This document shows positions 33,743-42,643 of a stretch of DNA of 64,000 nucleotides, piece after piece (positions within the stretch are counted from its first letter, which is position 1; every line of letters starts with the position of its first letter). The position numbers and the translations under genes are program-made. The DNA comes from Inquilinus sp. KBS0705 (GTDB lineage: Bacteria > Bacteroidota > Bacteroidia > Sphingobacteriales > Sphingobacteriaceae): positions 2,046,001 to 2,110,000 of the forward strand of contig VCCI02000001.1 in the NCBI GenBank assembly GCA_005938025.2, written 5' to 3'. Under the pieces are notes generated by a model, which worked only from the letters and a program-made list of their open reading frames with translations, was not told the DNA's origin and searched no databases.

Positions 33743-33750
33743 TATTTTTG
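33743..33750 (+). promoter_or_regulatory. -7 box TATTTTTG of pabB
   Basis: Exact TAnnTTTG match ending 4 nt before GTG 33755, implying a leaderless mRNA with a GTG start. Confidence 0.6.
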
Positions 33751-33754
33751 CCAG

Positions 33755-35038
33755 GTGATCATTAAGCTAACAGATGTAGATTTATTTAAGCAAAAAGCGC
33801 TCAATTGGGCCGCCGGTTTTGATACTGCCTGCTACCTGGATAGCAACAACTTTACCGACCCATATGGTAAGTTTGATACGTTGATAGCCGTTAACTCCAC
33901 CGCCGAGCTTATTGTTAACGCGGGTAATGCCTTTGAACAACTGGACGCTTTTCGCGCTAAAAACCCGGGCTGGATAGCCGGCTTTTTTGGTTATGATCTT
34001 AAGAACGAAACGGAACACCTGCAATCAAACAATGCGGACCATCTTAACTTTCCGGATCTGTACTTTTTTGCACCGGAGATTGTAATCAGCATAAAAGATG
34101 GAATAGCCCACATAACAGGCAACCTTGCGGATGATGTATACGAAACTATCAATGCAACAGAACTTGTAATTGACAACCAACCATCAAACATCAAACTACA
34201 CCCCCGATTTAAAAAGGCAGATTATATAGACGCGGTAGAAAAAATAAAAGACCATATAGTTAGGGGCGATATTTATGTAACCAATTTTTGCCACGAGTTT
34301 TTTGCAGCTGATGCAGAGGTAGACGCCCTATCTATTTACCAAAAATTAAATAGCTTGTCGCCCAACCCCTTCTCTACCTTTTTTAAATGGCAGGGCAACT
34401 ATATTATGTGCGCATCGCCCGAACGCTTTTTGGCTAAGCGCGGCATTAAACTAATATCGCAGCCTATAAAGGGTACAGCCCGCCGGGATAGCGACCACCA
34501 AACTGATGAACAATTAAAAAACGAGTTACGCAACCATCCAAAAGAATTACAAGAAAATGTGATGATAGTAGACCTGGTGCGTAACGACCTTACCCACTCG
34601 GCAAAATCGGGCACAGTAAAAACCGAAGACCTGTTTAACATACATAGCTTTACGCAGGTACATCAAATGGTTTCAACAGTAGTGTGCGAGCTAAGGGAGG
34701 ATGTTAGTGCCGTAGAAGCGATAAAAAACACCTTCCCGATGGGCAGCATGACAGGAGCCCCAAAAATAAGCGCTATGAAACTGATGGAACAATATGAAAA
34801 CAGCAAACGCGGTGTATATGCCGGCGCTGTGGGTTATTTCAGTCCAGATGATGATTTTGATTTCAATGTGGTGATACGGACTTTGCTTTATAATTCAACA
34901 AAAAAATACCTGTCGTTTCATGTGGGCAGTGCCATTACCTACCACGCTGATGCCGAAAAAGAATACGACGAATGCCTGTTAAAAGCAAAGGCTATCCTGG
35001 AAGTACTGGGTCAAGCAGCAGCTTATCCGCAATCCTAA
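33755..35038 (+). CDS. pabB: aminodeoxychorismate synthase component I (PabB-like)
   Basis: A 427-residue chorismate-utilising enzyme that aminates chorismate on the way to p-aminobenzoate and folate. The conserved C-terminal domain contains FSTFFKWQGNYIMCASPERFL (split motif, about 207-227), QPIKGTARR (about 236-244), VDLVRNDL and PMGSMTGAPKISAMKLME (about 328-345). Anthranilate synthase component I is similar, but no trp genes are near and the short N-terminus favours PabB. The start is GTG. Its last 47 bp overlap the convergent DUF2071 gene. Confidence 0.85.
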   Translation: MIIKLTDVDLFKQKALNWAAGFDTACYLDSNNFTDPYGKFDTLIAVNSTAELIVNAGNAFEQLDAFRAKNPGWIAGFFGYDLKNETEHLQSNNADHLNFPDLYFFAPEIVISIKDGIAHITGNLADDVYETINATELVIDNQPSNIKLHPRFKKADYIDAVEKIKDHIVRGDIYVTNFCHEFFAADAEVDALSIYQKLNSLSPNPFSTFFKWQGNYIMCASPERFLAKRGIKLISQPIKGTARRDSDHQTDEQLKNELRNHPKELQENVMIVDLVRNDLTHSAKSGTVKTEDLFNIHSFTQVHQMVSTVVCELREDVSAVEAIKNTFPMGSMTGAPKISAMKLMEQYENSKRGVYAGAVGYFSPDDDFDFNVVIRTLLYNSTKKYLSFHVGSAITYHADAEKEYDECLLKAKAILEVLGQAAAYPQS

Positions 35039-35738
35039 CCGCAATATCCGATCCGTTTGCCCAAAAGGCTGATACCGGTTTCTTAGTAAGATAGGGCACA
35101 AAAGCGTCGCCATATAATTCGGCAATATCGGCCTCAAATACATAATCTGTAACCTCGGCTATTTGCCAGCTAATATGTTCTACCTGGTATTGCATGGTTT
35201 TATAGTCGGTAAGGCGGTTATAGCCCCAGTAATGCTCAAAAATAAATTCCTCGGGGCTGCCGGGTTGTATGTTGGCCAGGCTGTTGCGCACTGTTGCGCC
35301 AAGTTTGCTCCATTTACCGTTTACTTTCCATTCGTATAAAAACCGGGTATGGTTTGTGCCATCCTTTGTGATGCTGTGCCGCATGGGCAGGGCACGGTAA
35401 TGCTCTTTATACAGGTTATTGGCTATAAATACAATTATGCTTTTAGGCACTATCTCGCTTACAAATACAGCTCCGCGTTTCCATTCCTTACCATCAAAAT
35501 GGCGTACATAAAAGCGCAGGTTCACCTCTTCAAAATTCACATGGAAAGGCCATTTAACGCCCAGTACGCTTGTCTCTTTAAATAAAAAGCCTACCATACT
35601 AACCAATGCCTTGCCCTCCCACAGGTCAATTTCGGTGGCGGCGGGTAAGTAAGGTTTTAATATTTCGGGGTCAACCTCATAATTAAGCATTATCAGGTTT
35701 TTCCATTGGGCAGTTAAAAAGCGCGATTTTGCAGCCAT
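34992..35738 (-). CDS. YqjF/DUF2071 family protein
   Basis: A 248-residue protein matching DUF2071: FLTAQWKNLIMLNYEVDPEILKPYLP (split, about 6-32) and EIDLWEGKALVSMVGFLF, then FHVNFEEVNLRFYVRH (about 66-81). The fold is acetoacetate-decarboxylase-like; no activity is established to my knowledge. The start is taken at ATG 35738 (MAAKSRFLTA) because the six residues upstream are not typical. It overlaps the 3' end of pabB by 47 bp tail to tail. Confidence 0.83.
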   Translation of the reverse strand: MAAKSRFLTAQWKNLIMLNYEVDPEILKPYLPAATEIDLWEGKALVSMVGFLFKETSVLGVKWPFHVNFEEVNLRFYVRHFDGKEWKRGAVFVSEIVPKSIIVFIANNLYKEHYRALPMRHSITKDGTNHTRFLYEWKVNGKWSKLGATVRNSLANIQPGSPEEFIFEHYWGYNRLTDYKTMQYQVEHISWQIAEVTDYVFEADIAELYGDAFVPYLTKKPVSAFWANGSDIAVRIADKLLLDPVLPG

Positions 35739-35794
35739 ATATATTTGAAAAAGCAAATTTCAGCAAATAGTTCGAATTCACCGAATAAATTAAA

Positions 35795-35823
35795 AAGGCT
35801 GCCTTGAATGATCAGGCAGCCTT
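35795..35823 (-). terminator. terminator of the nadC-plsY-M48 operon
   Basis: AAGGCTGCCT / AGGCAGCCTT perfect 10-bp stem with a 9-nt loop. On the minus strand it is followed by a T-run, placing it at the end of the M48 gene's transcript. Confidence 0.85.
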
Positions 35824-35851
35824 CGTGTAAATGTTTTAAAACGACAATGTA

Positions 35852-36655
35852 TTATTTACCCTTGTAATATTTCATTGCTTCGGGTATCAGCTTTTGTATG
35901 TTGGCTATACGGGTAGCATCGGCAGGGTGTGTACTTAAAAACTCGGGGGTAGAATTTTTCCCTTGTGCCGCCATACGCTGCCAGAAAGTTACGGCTAAGT
36001 GCGGGTCGTAACCTGCCATTGCCATAAAGGTTAAGCCTAAACGGTCGGCTTCATTTTCTTTATCTCTCGAATATTTTAAAGTGGCCAATTGCCCGCCAAC
36101 ACCATATAATGTGCTTATAGCGGCTTGTGTAGCGGCAGATTTACTACCTGTAGCTGCACCAATAGCGGTACCGCCAGCTTGTATAGCCAGTTGTTGCGAC
36201 ATGGCTTCGGCAGAGTGGTGTGCTATAGCGTGGCCAATTTCGTGGCCCATAACAGTGGCTAAACCGGCATCTGTTTGGGTTATAGGCAATATACCGCTGT
36301 ATACAGCCACTTTACCACCCGGCATACACCAAGCGTTTACTTCTTTACTTTGTATCAGGTTAAATTCCCATGCAAAATTGTATTGATCGGAATAACCGTT
36401 AGCTTTTAAATAACTTTCTATAGCTACAGCAAGCCTGTTACCAATAGTTTTTACACGTTGCGCATCGGAAGTATTGGTAATAACAGTTGTTTTAGGATCT
36501 GATAAAAGTTCGCGGTAGGCCTGTGCGGCTGCAGGGTTAATTTGATCGTCGCTTACTAAGCTTAATTGCGAGCGGCCGGTAAGCGGCACAGTTGAACAGG
36601 CATACAAGGCAATTGCAATTATTGCAGTTGCCAAAATTGGTCTAAGTTTTTTCAT
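35852..36655 (-). CDS. M48-family zinc metallopeptidase lipoprotein
   Basis: A 267-residue envelope protease. A lipoprotein signal ends IALYAC (Cys19) and is followed by STVPLTGRSQLSLVSDDQI, a common start for this group (LoiP/YfgC-like). The zinc motif is VMGHEIGHAIAHHSAE (about 136-151) and the downstream Glu ligand lies in KENEADRLGLTFMAMAGYDP. It probably degrades misfolded envelope proteins. It starts 2 bp after plsY and is the last gene of the operon. Confidence 0.9.
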   Translation of the reverse strand: MKKLRPILATAIIAIALYACSTVPLTGRSQLSLVSDDQINPAAAQAYRELLSDPKTTVITNTSDAQRVKTIGNRLAVAIESYLKANGYSDQYNFAWEFNLIQSKEVNAWCMPGGKVAVYSGILPITQTDAGLATVMGHEIGHAIAHHSAEAMSQQLAIQAGGTAIGAATGSKSAATQAAISTLYGVGGQLATLKYSRDKENEADRLGLTFMAMAGYDPHLAVTFWQRMAAQGKNSTPEFLSTHPADATRIANIQKLIPEAMKYYKGK

Positions 36656-36657
36656 GG

Positions 36658-37311
36658 TTAAGTCAGGCTGTTTTTCTTTTTAAATAAGTTAACTTTTGAC
36701 TCTTTACCTTTTAATAAGCGTTCGATATTTTTTTGATGAGTAACTAATATTAATACACATATGCACATACCGTATATTATGACTGATTTAATATACACCG
36801 GGAATATAAATGTTACACCGATAGGATAAGTAAAACCAGCCAATATTGAACTTAATGATACATAGCGCGTAATTAACAAGGTTACAATAAATACCAGCAC
36901 GCAAAGTAAAGCAGCCGGCAGGTTAATAGCCAATATCATTCCAAAAAGTGTTGCAATGCCTTTACCGCCCCTAAAGCCGGCAAACACCGGGAACAAATGG
37001 CCCATTACAGCGGCTATACCCAGTGCAAGTTCGTAGTTAGTAAAAGCAACTGAATGGTACGCACCGGTGGTAGATACACCTATAACATAGGCAAGGTTGG
37101 TGGCGGTCCACCCTTTTAAAATATCCAGCAGCATAACGGGTATGCCTGCCTTTTTACCTAAAACCCTGAATGTATTGGTAGCACCGGCATTGCCGCTGCC
37201 ATATTCGCGTACATCAATGTTATAAAACGCCTGCCCTATCCATACAGCCGTGGGTATAGATCCAAAAAGATAAGCCAGAATAAGCGCTGAAATCGAGTAG
37301 ATTGATAGCAT
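36658..37311 (-). CDS. plsY: glycerol-3-phosphate acyltransferase PlsY
   Basis: A 217-residue inner-membrane acyltransferase that uses acyl-phosphate to make lysophosphatidate. LAYLFGSIPTAVWIGQ (about 13-28), YGSGNAGATNTFRVLGKK (about 37-54) and FAGFRGGKGIATLFG (about 111-125) are the three PlsY signatures. About six or seven transmembrane helices are evident. It lies between nadC and the M48 gene. Confidence 0.94.
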   Translation of the reverse strand: MLSIYSISALILAYLFGSIPTAVWIGQAFYNIDVREYGSGNAGATNTFRVLGKKAGIPVMLLDILKGWTATNLAYVIGVSTTGAYHSVAFTNYELALGIAAVMGHLFPVFAGFRGGKGIATLFGMILAINLPAALLCVLVFIVTLLITRYVSLSSILAGFTYPIGVTFIFPVYIKSVIIYGMCICVLILVTHQKNIERLLKGKESKVNLFKKKNSLT

Positions 37312-37358
37312 CTGCCTGCAATATTATTAAATTGATGTTATACTACCGCAATATATCA

Positions 37359-38207
37359 TTATAATTTAACAGCTTTTAAACTGAGATCCAAACTTTTTAC
37401 GGAGTGGGTAAGCGCCCCTACTGATATATAATCTACACCACAATCGGCGTAGTCTCTTATATTATCAATAGTTATACCTCCCGATGCTTCGGTAATATAT
37501 CTGCCTTCAATTATGTTTACGGCCTGCTTTAGGTCGCTAAAATTAAAGTTATCCAGTAAAATGCGGTTTACATGGCCGGTTTGTAAAACTTGTTCCAATT
37601 CGTCAAGGTTTCTTACTTCAATCTCAATTGCCAGCTTTTTGTTTGTTTCTTTCAGATAATTATTAGCATTTTCTATAGCGCGCCTTATACCGCCCGAGTA
37701 ATCTACGTGGTTATCTTTGATCAGTATCATATCATACAAACCAAAACGGTGGTTGGTACCGCCGCCTATGCGCACCGCCCATTTCTCTAAATAGCGCACG
37801 CCCGGGGTGGTTTTGCGGGTATCTAAAACCTTAGCGTTAGTGCCTTGTAAAAGATCGGCTATCTGGTTGGTTTTGGTGGCAATGCCACTCATGCGCTGCA
37901 TACAATTTAGTACCAGGCGTTCGGCCGTTAAAATGTTACGGGCATCGCCTTCCACTTCAAATGCAACATCTTTGGGCTTTACTTCGGCGCCGTCCTGTAA
38001 AAAAACGGTTAGTTTTAAGCTGGGGTCAACAATATAAAAAATCTCGGCAGCAAGCTCAACGCCTGCTAATATGCCGGTATCTTTTACTAAAAGTTTTGCT
38101 TTGCCTTGTGTGCCTGCTTCAATAGTGGCTAATGATGTGTGGTCTCCATCGCCAACATCTTCATTTAAAGCATCAATTATAAAACGGTGTATTAATTCTT
38201 TGTCCAA
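37359..38207 (-). CDS. nadC: nicotinate-nucleotide pyrophosphorylase (carboxylating)
   Basis: A 282-residue quinolinate phosphoribosyltransferase in NAD synthesis. EDVGDGDHTSLA (about 16-27), NCMQRMSGIATKTNQ, LDTRKTTPGVRYLEKWAVRIGG (split, about 127-148) and EASGGITIDNIRDYA (near 240) are standard. No ATG is available; TTG 38207 (MDKELIHRF) gives the usual N-terminus. An upstream TTG at 38240 is ruled out by a TACTTTTG box lying between the two. Confidence 0.92.
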   Translation of the reverse strand: MDKELIHRFIIDALNEDVGDGDHTSLATIEAGTQGKAKLLVKDTGILAGVELAAEIFYIVDPSLKLTVFLQDGAEVKPKDVAFEVEGDARNILTAERLVLNCMQRMSGIATKTNQIADLLQGTNAKVLDTRKTTPGVRYLEKWAVRIGGGTNHRFGLYDMILIKDNHVDYSGGIRRAIENANNYLKETNKKLAIEIEVRNLDELEQVLQTGHVNRILLDNFNFSDLKQAVNIIEGRYITEASGGITIDNIRDYADCGVDYISVGALTHSVKSLDLSLKAVKL

Positions 38208-38225
38208 ACCTTTATTTTTGAGTTT

Positions 38226-38233
38226 CAAAAGTA
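38226..38233 (-). promoter_or_regulatory. -7 box TACTTTTG of nadC-plsY-M48
   Basis: Exact TAnnTTTG match on the minus strand ending 18 nt before TTG 38207. It sits in the gap between the DUF4783 gene and nadC, so nadC can be transcribed separately. Confidence 0.6.
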
Positions 38234-38251
38234 AGAACAATTGACGATTAA

Positions 38252-38647
38252 TTAGGTTTTTTCGCTCTCAATACGCAGCTCTATTAGCTGCATGGTCTTA
38301 TCCACTTCTTTCAGCGTGTAGGATATGCGGTATTTTCCTTTATCGGTAGTTAGTATCAATACACCAAAATTATAGGTGGTGCTTGAGTTGATACGGTGCA
38401 ACAGTTTAACCGCATTGGGCTTGTTTTCTTTAAAAAACTTTTCCAGTATTATTTCGGCCTGGGTTTTTGAGTAACTATTAGAGTTGTCTAATATGCTTAC
38501 ATCTATACTGTTGGCAAAATATTTAGCCAGTTCATGGCTATTCCCCTGCTTTATTAGCTCGGCTATTTTTTCAATTGGACCGGCTAAACCAACACAAGGC
38601 ACTATAAATAACAGCACCAGCAGCGGCAAACATCTTAGCTTCATCAT
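38252..38647 (-). CDS. DUF4783 family exported protein
   Basis: A 131-residue protein with a Sec signal (LPLLVLLFIVPCVGLAG). The NTF2-like DUF4783 core reads IEKIAELIKQGNSHELAKYF (about 25-44), SYSKTQAEIILEKFF (about 58-72) and GKYRISYTLKEVDKTMQLIELRIE (split). The family is Bacteroidota-specific with no known function and is often next to nadC, as here. Confidence 0.85.
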   Translation of the reverse strand: MMKLRCLPLLVLLFIVPCVGLAGPIEKIAELIKQGNSHELAKYFANSIDVSILDNSNSYSKTQAEIILEKFFKENKPNAVKLLHRINSSTTYNFGVLILTTDKGKYRISYTLKEVDKTMQLIELRIESEKT

Positions 38648-38726
38648 AAGTATATGACCAATAAACTAAAAAAAAGTTGCAATAAAAAATAAATGTGTAT
38701 TAAATACAATGTTTAAACGTTGCTTT

Positions 38727-38734
38727 TATATTTG
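38727..38734 (+). promoter_or_regulatory. -7 box TATATTTG of gpmI
   Basis: Exact TAnnTTTG match ending 4 nt before GTG 38739. An upstream in-frame ATG (38709) would lie ahead of this box, so the GTG is the likely start and the mRNA probably leaderless. Confidence 0.65.
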
Positions 38735-38738
38735 CATT

Positions 38739-40262
38739 GTGGAAAACAGAAAAAAAGTAGCATTAATTATATTAGATGGCTGGGGATATGGCCGTAATGA
38801 TAGTTCAAACGCCATTGTAGCAGCAAATACACCGTTTTTTGACGCGATGCTTAAACAGTACCCAAATTCAAAATTGGAAGCATCGGGCCTGGCAGTTGGT
38901 TTGCCCGAAGGGCAAATGGGCAACTCGGAAGTAGGGCACATGAACCTGGGTGCAGGCCGTGTGGTTTACCAGGAACTTGGCCGTATAAACAAAGCCGTTA
39001 TTGATAACGAATTTTTACAGAACGAAACCCTGCTGGAAGCATTTAATTACGCGAAAGCAAATAATAAAGATGTTCACCTTATAGGCCTTGTAAGCGATGG
39101 TGGCGTGCATGCGCACATTAAACACGTAAAGGGCTTGGTAGATACTACCAATGCCCTTGGCCTGCAAAAAGTATTTATACATGCCTTTTTAGATGGCCGC
39201 GATACCGACCCTAACTCGGGGATCAATTTTATTACCGAGCTGGAGCAGCACATTGCCGATACACCCGCTATACTGGCATCGGCTATTGGCCGGTATTATG
39301 CTATGGACCGCGACAACCGCTGGGAGCGTGTTAAAAAGGCTTATGATCTGATGGTAAACGGCGATGGCGAGGCATCGCAGGATATCATTGCCTCTATTCA
39401 AAAATCGTATGATGAAGGTGTTACAGACGAATTTGTATTGCCAATAGTTAAGGTTGATACCGAAGGCAAGCCAGTAGCGGTTATTAAAAACGGCGATGTG
39501 GTAATATGCTTTAACTTCCGTACCGACAGGGGCCGCGAGATATCGCTTGCACTTACCCAAAAGGAATTCCCGGAATATAATATGCACCCGCTAGATGTAC
39601 ATTATGTAACCATGACATCATACGATGAAACTTTTAAGAACGTAAAAGTAGTATTTCGTAAGGATGACCTGAGCAAAACACTTGGCGAAGTGTTAGAAGG
39701 AGCCGATAAAAAACAGATACGTATTGCCGAAACCGAGAAATATCCGCACGTTACATTCTTCTTCTCGGGCGGACGCGAAAAAGAGTTTATAAACGAGAAA
39801 CGCCTTTTAGTACCCTCGCCAAAAGTAGCCACCTACGACCTGCAGCCCGAAATGAGCGCCGAAGGTATACGCGATGCGATTATACCCGAACTGCAAGCCG
39901 AATGGCCCGACTTTGTTTGCTTAAACTTTGCCAATACCGATATGGTGGGCCATACAGGTGTTTTTAGCGCGGTAGTTAAAGCCGCCGAAACTGCCGATGC
40001 CTGCACCAAAGCAGTTGTTGAAACCGGTTTACAACATGGTTATTCGTTTATCATCATAGCCGACCATGGTAACGCAGATTATATGATAAACGAGGATGGA
40101 TCGCCAAATACTGCGCATACCACTAACCTGGTGCCATGTATTGTTATTGATAGTGATGTAAAGCAGGTAAAAGATGGCAAATTGGGCGATATTGCACCAA
40201 CCATTTTACAAATTTTGGGCGTACCCATCCCTGCAGAAATGACCGGCAATGTATTGGTATAA
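38739..40262 (+). CDS. gpmI: 2,3-bisphosphoglycerate-independent phosphoglycerate mutase
   Basis: A 507-residue di-manganese enzyme that interconverts 3- and 2-phosphoglycerate. It starts VENRKKVALIILDGWGYG (GTG as Met); the nucleophile Ser is in GNSEVGHMNLGAGR (about 64-77), with HIGL-type and DGRDTDPNSG (about 153) loops, and IADHGNADYM near residue 440 supplies metal ligands. Length is normal (about 510). Its last 14 bp overlap the next gene. Confidence 0.95.
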   Translation: MENRKKVALIILDGWGYGRNDSSNAIVAANTPFFDAMLKQYPNSKLEASGLAVGLPEGQMGNSEVGHMNLGAGRVVYQELGRINKAVIDNEFLQNETLLEAFNYAKANNKDVHLIGLVSDGGVHAHIKHVKGLVDTTNALGLQKVFIHAFLDGRDTDPNSGINFITELEQHIADTPAILASAIGRYYAMDRDNRWERVKKAYDLMVNGDGEASQDIIASIQKSYDEGVTDEFVLPIVKVDTEGKPVAVIKNGDVVICFNFRTDRGREISLALTQKEFPEYNMHPLDVHYVTMTSYDETFKNVKVVFRKDDLSKTLGEVLEGADKKQIRIAETEKYPHVTFFFSGGREKEFINEKRLLVPSPKVATYDLQPEMSAEGIRDAIIPELQAEWPDFVCLNFANTDMVGHTGVFSAVVKAAETADACTKAVVETGLQHGYSFIIIADHGNADYMINEDGSPNTAHTTNLVPCIVIDSDVKQVKDGKLGDIAPTILQILGVPIPAEMTGNVLV

Positions 40263-40818
40263 ACCGTTTACAAAGTATTTAACAATTACAAGCGTATTGC
40301 TGCTTTTATGTGGCATATACGCCTGCAATAAACCCGAAATAAAGGAAACAGGCGCAGAATTGAAATATTTTGACCTGAAAGAATACTTTAAAAAAGAAGC
40401 TGCCCGCTTAACTAAGCTTAACCCACCGGTAAACAAACACGTGGAGCATAATGGCGCTACCGAAAGTAAAACGGTACATATTACTAATTGGGCACGAGAG
40501 CTAAACCTGTTTACCGAATCGGACATTAACAAACCTGCCTGGAAATTAAGCTACACAGTAGATTCATCGGCAACCGGCATTAGCTACAAAGCCAAATACC
40601 CCGAGCTTAAAACCCGCCAAATAACTATCAGCAAACTAAACGGACAGGTAACATCTATTTATATAGTGAACGATGCAAAAAATATCCTGTATAAAACCAC
40701 TGAGAAACTGACCTATAAACCAGATTTAAATTACCTGATAGAAAAAACGCAGCAAGTAAAGGTAATGGGTGCCAATAACTATGTAGTTAAAGGCGACTTG
40801 ATTAGTGGTGGCCGTTAG
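40249..40818 (+). CDS. lipoprotein of unknown function
   Basis: A 189-residue protein with a lipoprotein signal ending LLLCGIYAC (Cys26). The mature part is alpha/beta, with an N-terminal helix (YFDLKEYFKKEAARLTK) and later strands (ISYKAKYPELKTRQITISKL, TSIYIVNDAK). I do not recognise a family. It starts inside the last codons of gpmI, so it is translationally coupled, and its end overlaps the convergent TPR gene by 17 bp. Confidence 0.75.
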   Translation: MYWYKPFTKYLTITSVLLLLCGIYACNKPEIKETGAELKYFDLKEYFKKEAARLTKLNPPVNKHVEHNGATESKTVHITNWARELNLFTESDINKPAWKLSYTVDSSATGISYKAKYPELKTRQITISKLNGQVTSIYIVNDAKNILYKTTEKLTYKPDLNYLIEKTQQVKVMGANNYVVKGDLISGGR

Positions 40819-41428
40819 CCGAAGCTAATTTTTCTTTTGAAAGGTCTATTAAAGCGGCTATGTCTGACCGGCCAGGGTTATCATTCAACACTTTTTGCAA
40901 ATCGGCAATTGATGCTTTTAACGAGTTGATACCGCGTACCCTATCGTAAGTAGGTGTGTTGGGTTGTAGCTTAAATATGCCGTATTCGCGGTAAGCAATG
41001 CCGCGTGTTTGGTAGCTTTTGTTTTGTTCGGTAGGGTCTATAGCTATGGCCTTTGTAAGGTCAAATATGGCCCCTAACAAATATTTTTCGCGCTCCTGCG
41101 GCGATAAAAAGCTGTCTTTACCTAAAAAACCTTTGGCCCGTGCCCGGTAATAATAAGCAGTGGCATCAACGGGGTTTATAAAAATAACTTTGGTGTAAGC
41201 TACAATTGATTTGCGGTAGTTTTCGCTGTGATAGTATGAGTAACCCAGCATCCAGTAAGCATTGGCGTTGGTCGAATCAACCAGGCACCCTTTTTCTAAC
41301 TGTTGCACAGCGGCTTTAAAATTACCATCAATAAAGGCTTGCTGGCCCATACGCACATAAGCGTTTTGTGCCGACGAAGATTCTACGGATGTGAAGATAA
41401 TAAGTGAGATTATAGCCGACAGCCTCAT
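40802..41428 (-). CDS. exported TPR-repeat protein
   Basis: A 208-residue protein with a Sec signal ending SSAQ (about residue 21) and three to four tetratricopeptide repeats: AYVRMGQQAFIDGNFKAAVQ (about 23-42), NAYWMLGYSYYHSENYRKSI, TAYYYRARAKGFLG and QTRGIAYREYGIF. TPRs mediate protein contacts; the partner is unknown. Tail-to-tail overlap of 17 bp with the upstream lipoprotein gene. The 192-bp gap on its other side (41429-41620) is AT-rich with nothing recognisable. Confidence 0.8.
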   Translation of the reverse strand: MRLSAIISLIIFTSVESSSAQNAYVRMGQQAFIDGNFKAAVQQLEKGCLVDSTNANAYWMLGYSYYHSENYRKSIVAYTKVIFINPVDATAYYYRARAKGFLGKDSFLSPQEREKYLLGAIFDLTKAIAIDPTEQNKSYQTRGIAYREYGIFKLQPNTPTYDRVRGINSLKASIADLQKVLNDNPGRSDIAALIDLSKEKLASANGHH

Positions 41429-41620
41429 TAAGTACTTATACTAAGTAACAATTAACAATGTATTAACTAACAATACAACGAATTATTATGCCAAATAATA
41501 ATTTTTATTTGTTAAAGTTATACACATATGGGGCAACGGCATTGTATAATATGCTTTTGTTGAGTTAATTGCGTTTAATAATAAAGCGGCATTATATTGT
41601 GTACCAAAGTATAATTTGAA

Positions 41621-42643
41621 ATGGACTTTTTAAAAGCGATAAGTGATGATTTTACAGGCTTTTGGGGCCTGGGGAATTTTATAGATATCATCAAATCCGG
41701 CGATTATAGTAAATTCCTCACTTATGAAGGGATTGTATCTATACTGATACCTGTTACACCATTTGTACTGCTTTTCGAGATCATACGGGCGGCATTTTAT
41801 AAACGGTTTAAGGTTATCAGTTATAAAATATCCTTTTTCACATACGTGTTAAATGCCTTTGTGGGGCGGGTAATATCCATTGCCATGGTAGGCTTATGTA
41901 TTAAATGGTTTTTACCCCTCGCGCTTTTTAAAACCACATTTACGTGGTACTGGTTTATTTATGGCTACGTTATATGGGAATTTGCACATTTTATATACCA
42001 TTACCTGGCCCATAAAGTGCGCATACTTTGGTGCCTGCACTCTACCCACCACGCGCCCGAAAGCATGAACCTATCGGTAACCTATGCCCATTTCTTTTTA
42101 GAAGCGCCTTATGCCGATTTTATACGCACCACCATATGCCTTTTATTGGGTGTAAACCCACCCATGTTGTTTGTAATTATGTTTGTTGATGGCTTTTGGG
42201 GATCGCTGATACACGTTGGGGAAAATATAATAGAGGATGGCCGGCTGGGCTTTTTAAATAATATTGTGCTTACGCCATCGCACCACCGTGTGCACCACGC
42301 GCGTAACATTATATACATGGACACCAACTTTTGCAACCTGTTGAATATATGGGACAAGGTTTTTGGCACTTATCACCCCGAAGACCGCAGCATACCTATT
42401 GAATATGGTATTAGCCGCCCTATGATAAAAAACAGCTTTTTGGATGCTTATTTTGGCGAGATTGTAGCATTGGCTAAAGATGTATACAAAGCCCCGGGTA
42501 TTAAAAATAAAGTACTTTACATTATTATGCCACCCGGCTGGAGCCATACCGGCGACCATAAAATGACTACTGTAGTACGCAAGAAATACTTTGAAGAATT
42601 AGAAAATCAAAAAAATGCTGATACTGGCATGGCCCACTCTTAG
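41621..42643 (+). CDS. sterol desaturase / fatty-acid hydroxylase family protein
   Basis: A 340-residue membrane di-iron enzyme. The eight-His pattern is seen as HFIYHYLAHK (about 122-131), HSTHHAPE (about 139-146) and HHRVHHARN (about 223-231), among four or five hydrophobic helices. Bacterial members hydroxylate or desaturate lipids, carotenoids or sphingolipid-type chains; Sphingobacteriaceae do make sphingolipids, but the substrate here is not determined. Confidence 0.87.
   Translation: MDFLKAISDDFTGFWGLGNFIDIIKSGDYSKFLTYEGIVSILIPVTPFVLLFEIIRAAFYKRFKVISYKISFFTYVLNAFVGRVISIAMVGLCIKWFLPLALFKTTFTWYWFIYGYVIWEFAHFIYHYLAHKVRILWCLHSTHHAPESMNLSVTYAHFFLEAPYADFIRTTICLLLGVNPPMLFVIMFVDGFWGSLIHVGENIIEDGRLGFLNNIVLTPSHHRVHHARNIIYMDTNFCNLLNIWDKVFGTYHPEDRSIPIEYGISRPMIKNSFLDAYFGEIVALAKDVYKAPGIKNKVLYIIMPPGWSHTGDHKMTTVVRKKYFEELENQKNADTGMAHS

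Noticed and set aside
35770-35779. GTTCGAATTC resembling a tRNA T-loop
   Set aside because: No acceptor, D or anticodon stem can be drawn around it; the surroundings are an AT-rich spacer and a terminator.
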